NCBI GenBank assembly: GCA_022600315.1
Contig: JAHZKQ010000118.1
Location: 1 to 6,002 of the forward strand
Source of the DNA: Gammaproteobacteria bacterium
GTDB lineage: Bacteria; Pseudomonadota; Gammaproteobacteria; Coxiellales; Coxiellaceae
Length of the DNA: 6,002 bases
Reading direction: 5' to 3'
Shown here: piece after piece, positions 4,922-6,002 of the stretch
Numbering within the stretch: the first letter of the stretch is position 1
Layout of the letters: each line of letters opens with the position of its first letter
Position numbers and translations under genes: made by a program
The notes under the pieces: model-generated
The model's database searches: none
Told to the model about the DNA's origin: nothing
Seen by the model: only the letters and a program-made list of their open reading frames with translations

Positions 4922-6002
4922 ATGAAAATCACTCCCAAATATAAACACCTAGTTTATATACTTTCACCGCTGTTTTTTATTATTGGATTTTTAATTACCC
5001 TAAAAGCACCTAGAATTTTTATTGACTTTAATTATTGGCATTGGCTAGCTCTATTTGGCGCTATTTTATTGGCCTTTGGGCCGTGGGGGAAAAAACATTT
5101 ATCTTTAAAAGATGATACCAAACCGCGGTATTCACCCGCCAGTTGGATTATACGTATTATCATCTTCGAAGCTTGCTTGGGATTAATGTATTTAGCCATT
5201 GGCGTACTATTCAATAATGTTGCTCACGGGCAACATATCGCCTTACCTCACTTTTGGCAAACTAATTTGCAAGGTTTTAGTTTGCATTATGGCTTATTCC
5301 CTTGGGCCTTATATGCCGTGGTAGCCGTTGGTATCGGTTATTTTGCCTTAATTAAAGGTGAGGATACTTTCTTTAGCAACTTTATCAATCAATTTATTAA
5401 TGCCGCACACCAATCTAAATTGGCCTCTACGGTAAATGTACTGGCACGCCAAGCACAAAATATGACGATCAGCGTCACCATTGGTGCGGCTATTTTAATG
5501 TTATTTTTTATATTGCCCGCAAGCTTTGTGCATAGCTTTGATTTTAAAAGTAGTGCTGCTGCATTGACTCTCATGTTGTTACTACTATTTTCCATGACCA
5601 GGCCCTTTAAAAATTATCTGCGTAAATCTCAACAACGTGGCAGACCGATCTGGCTTTTACTACTTTTTCTTGCCATCTTTTTTATTTTGGGTTTTAGCGT
5701 ATTAACCCATGGGTTTTCAACCATAACCACTGATAACAACCAAATTAATAATTTTCAATGGCTGGAAAATATGCCTTGGCTTATTAGCTGGAAATTATTT
5801 AGTTTATGCTGGTGGTTAGGCTGGACGCCCATTATGGCCTCAGCATTATTGCGAATTTCGCGCGGTTATAATATCCGAATTATTATTCTGGCAATCTTAA
5901 TGCCAGTATTGTGTTTTCATTTTATTGCGTTAGGTTTGCCACACATTAATTTTAACGACCCCATTATACAAAAAATTATGCTTGGCATCGGCGGCATTGC
6001 CA
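4922..6002 (+). CDS. BCCT-family transporter, 3' end beyond the window
   Basis: The frame is open from the ATG at 4922 to the window end (360 residues visible; the family usually has 500 or more). The BCCT family moves betaine, choline, carnitine and similar compounds across the inner membrane. Many hydrophobic segments are visible, at about 11-28, 41-54, 76-98, 126-144, 184-203, 213-226, 243-261, 289-310 and 319-339. Two family signatures stand out: HYGLFPWALY (122-131), the counterpart of HWG...WAIY in TM4 of BetP, and CWWLGWTPIMASALLRISRG (296-315), the counterpart of the TM8 WWxSW...ARISRG motif. The aromatic substrate box is partly changed: the first TM4 Trp is Tyr123 and the first TM8 Trp is Leu295, while W128, Y131, W297, W298 and W301 remain. 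It is probably co-transcribed with dotB. Substrate unknown. Confidence 0.82.
   Translation, partial: MKITPKYKHLVYILSPLFFIIGFLITLKAPRIFIDFNYWHWLALFGAILLAFGPWGKKHLSLKDDTKPRYSPASWIIRIIIFEACLGLMYLAIGVLFNNVAHGQHIALPHFWQTNLQGFSLHYGLFPWALYAVVAVGIGYFALIKGEDTFFSNFINQFINAAHQSKLASTVNVLARQAQNMTISVTIGAAILMLFFILPASFVHSFDFKSSAAALTLMLLLLFSMTRPFKNYLRKSQQRGRPIWLLLLFLAIFFILGFSVLTHGFSTITTDNNQINNFQWLENMPWLISWKLFSLCWWLGWTPIMASALLRISRGYNIRIIILAILMPVLCFHFIALGLPHINFNDPIIQKIMLGIGGIA

Noticed and set aside
4698..4925. Plus-strand 75-codon frame overlapping the end of dotB
   Set aside because: It is an out-of-frame shadow of dotB; the real downstream gene begins at 4922 in another context.

Overview
The window is a stretch of a Dot/Icm (type IVB) secretion locus from a gammaproteobacterium of the order Legionellales. 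Five components are recognised from their sequences. icmS and icmT lie on the minus strand at the left. dotD, dotC and dotB lie on the plus strand at the right. In Legionella pneumophila icmT/icmS and dotDCB sit in separate regions, whereas the Coxiella/Rickettsiella type has most of the system in one cluster. This close spacing therefore suggests a Coxiellaceae-like relative. The genus cannot be named from this sequence.

Layout, left to right. Positions 1-119 hold a minus-strand promoter and leader for a gene that starts at the very edge and runs out of the window. icmS (120-458) and icmT (458-715) form a coupled minus-strand operon. Positions 716-838 hold two back-to-back promoters: one for icmT, and one for a Phd-type antitoxin/PIN-domain toxin pair (839-1497). 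A two-way terminator (1509-1535) separates the toxin from a convergent gene for a small Sec-exported protein of unknown function (1555-2004). Positions 2005-2271 hold the dotD promoter. dotD (2272-2796) and dotC (2809-3639) encode two lipoproteins. A tandem/hairpin repeat element fills the gap before dotB (3773-4918), the secretion ATPase. Three bases after dotB begins a BCCT-type transporter gene (4922 onward), cut off by the window end.

The most interesting signal is regulatory. All three Dot/Icm transcription units (left-edge gene, icmT-icmS, dotD-dotC) carry the same promoter module: a perfect match to the PmrA box YTTAAK-N5-YTTAAK, then exactly 10 bp, then a -10 hexamer (TACAAT, GATAAT, TACAAT). 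The icmT and dotD copies are identical over 21 bp. This points to co-regulation by a PmrA-type response regulator. The toxin-antitoxin pair has its own sigma70 promoter and palindromic operator and lacks the box, and no box was seen at the secreted-protein gene, so the three central genes look like passengers. A second, near-consensus box lies over the predicted dotD transcription start, and the icmT -10 is so close to its ATG that the mRNA is probably leaderless.

DotD and DotC are the lipoproteins of the outer-membrane core, DotB powers the system from the cytoplasm, IcmS is an effector-adaptor chaperone, and IcmT is a small membrane component. All assignments rest on reading the sequence and on memory of the families; no database search was run.
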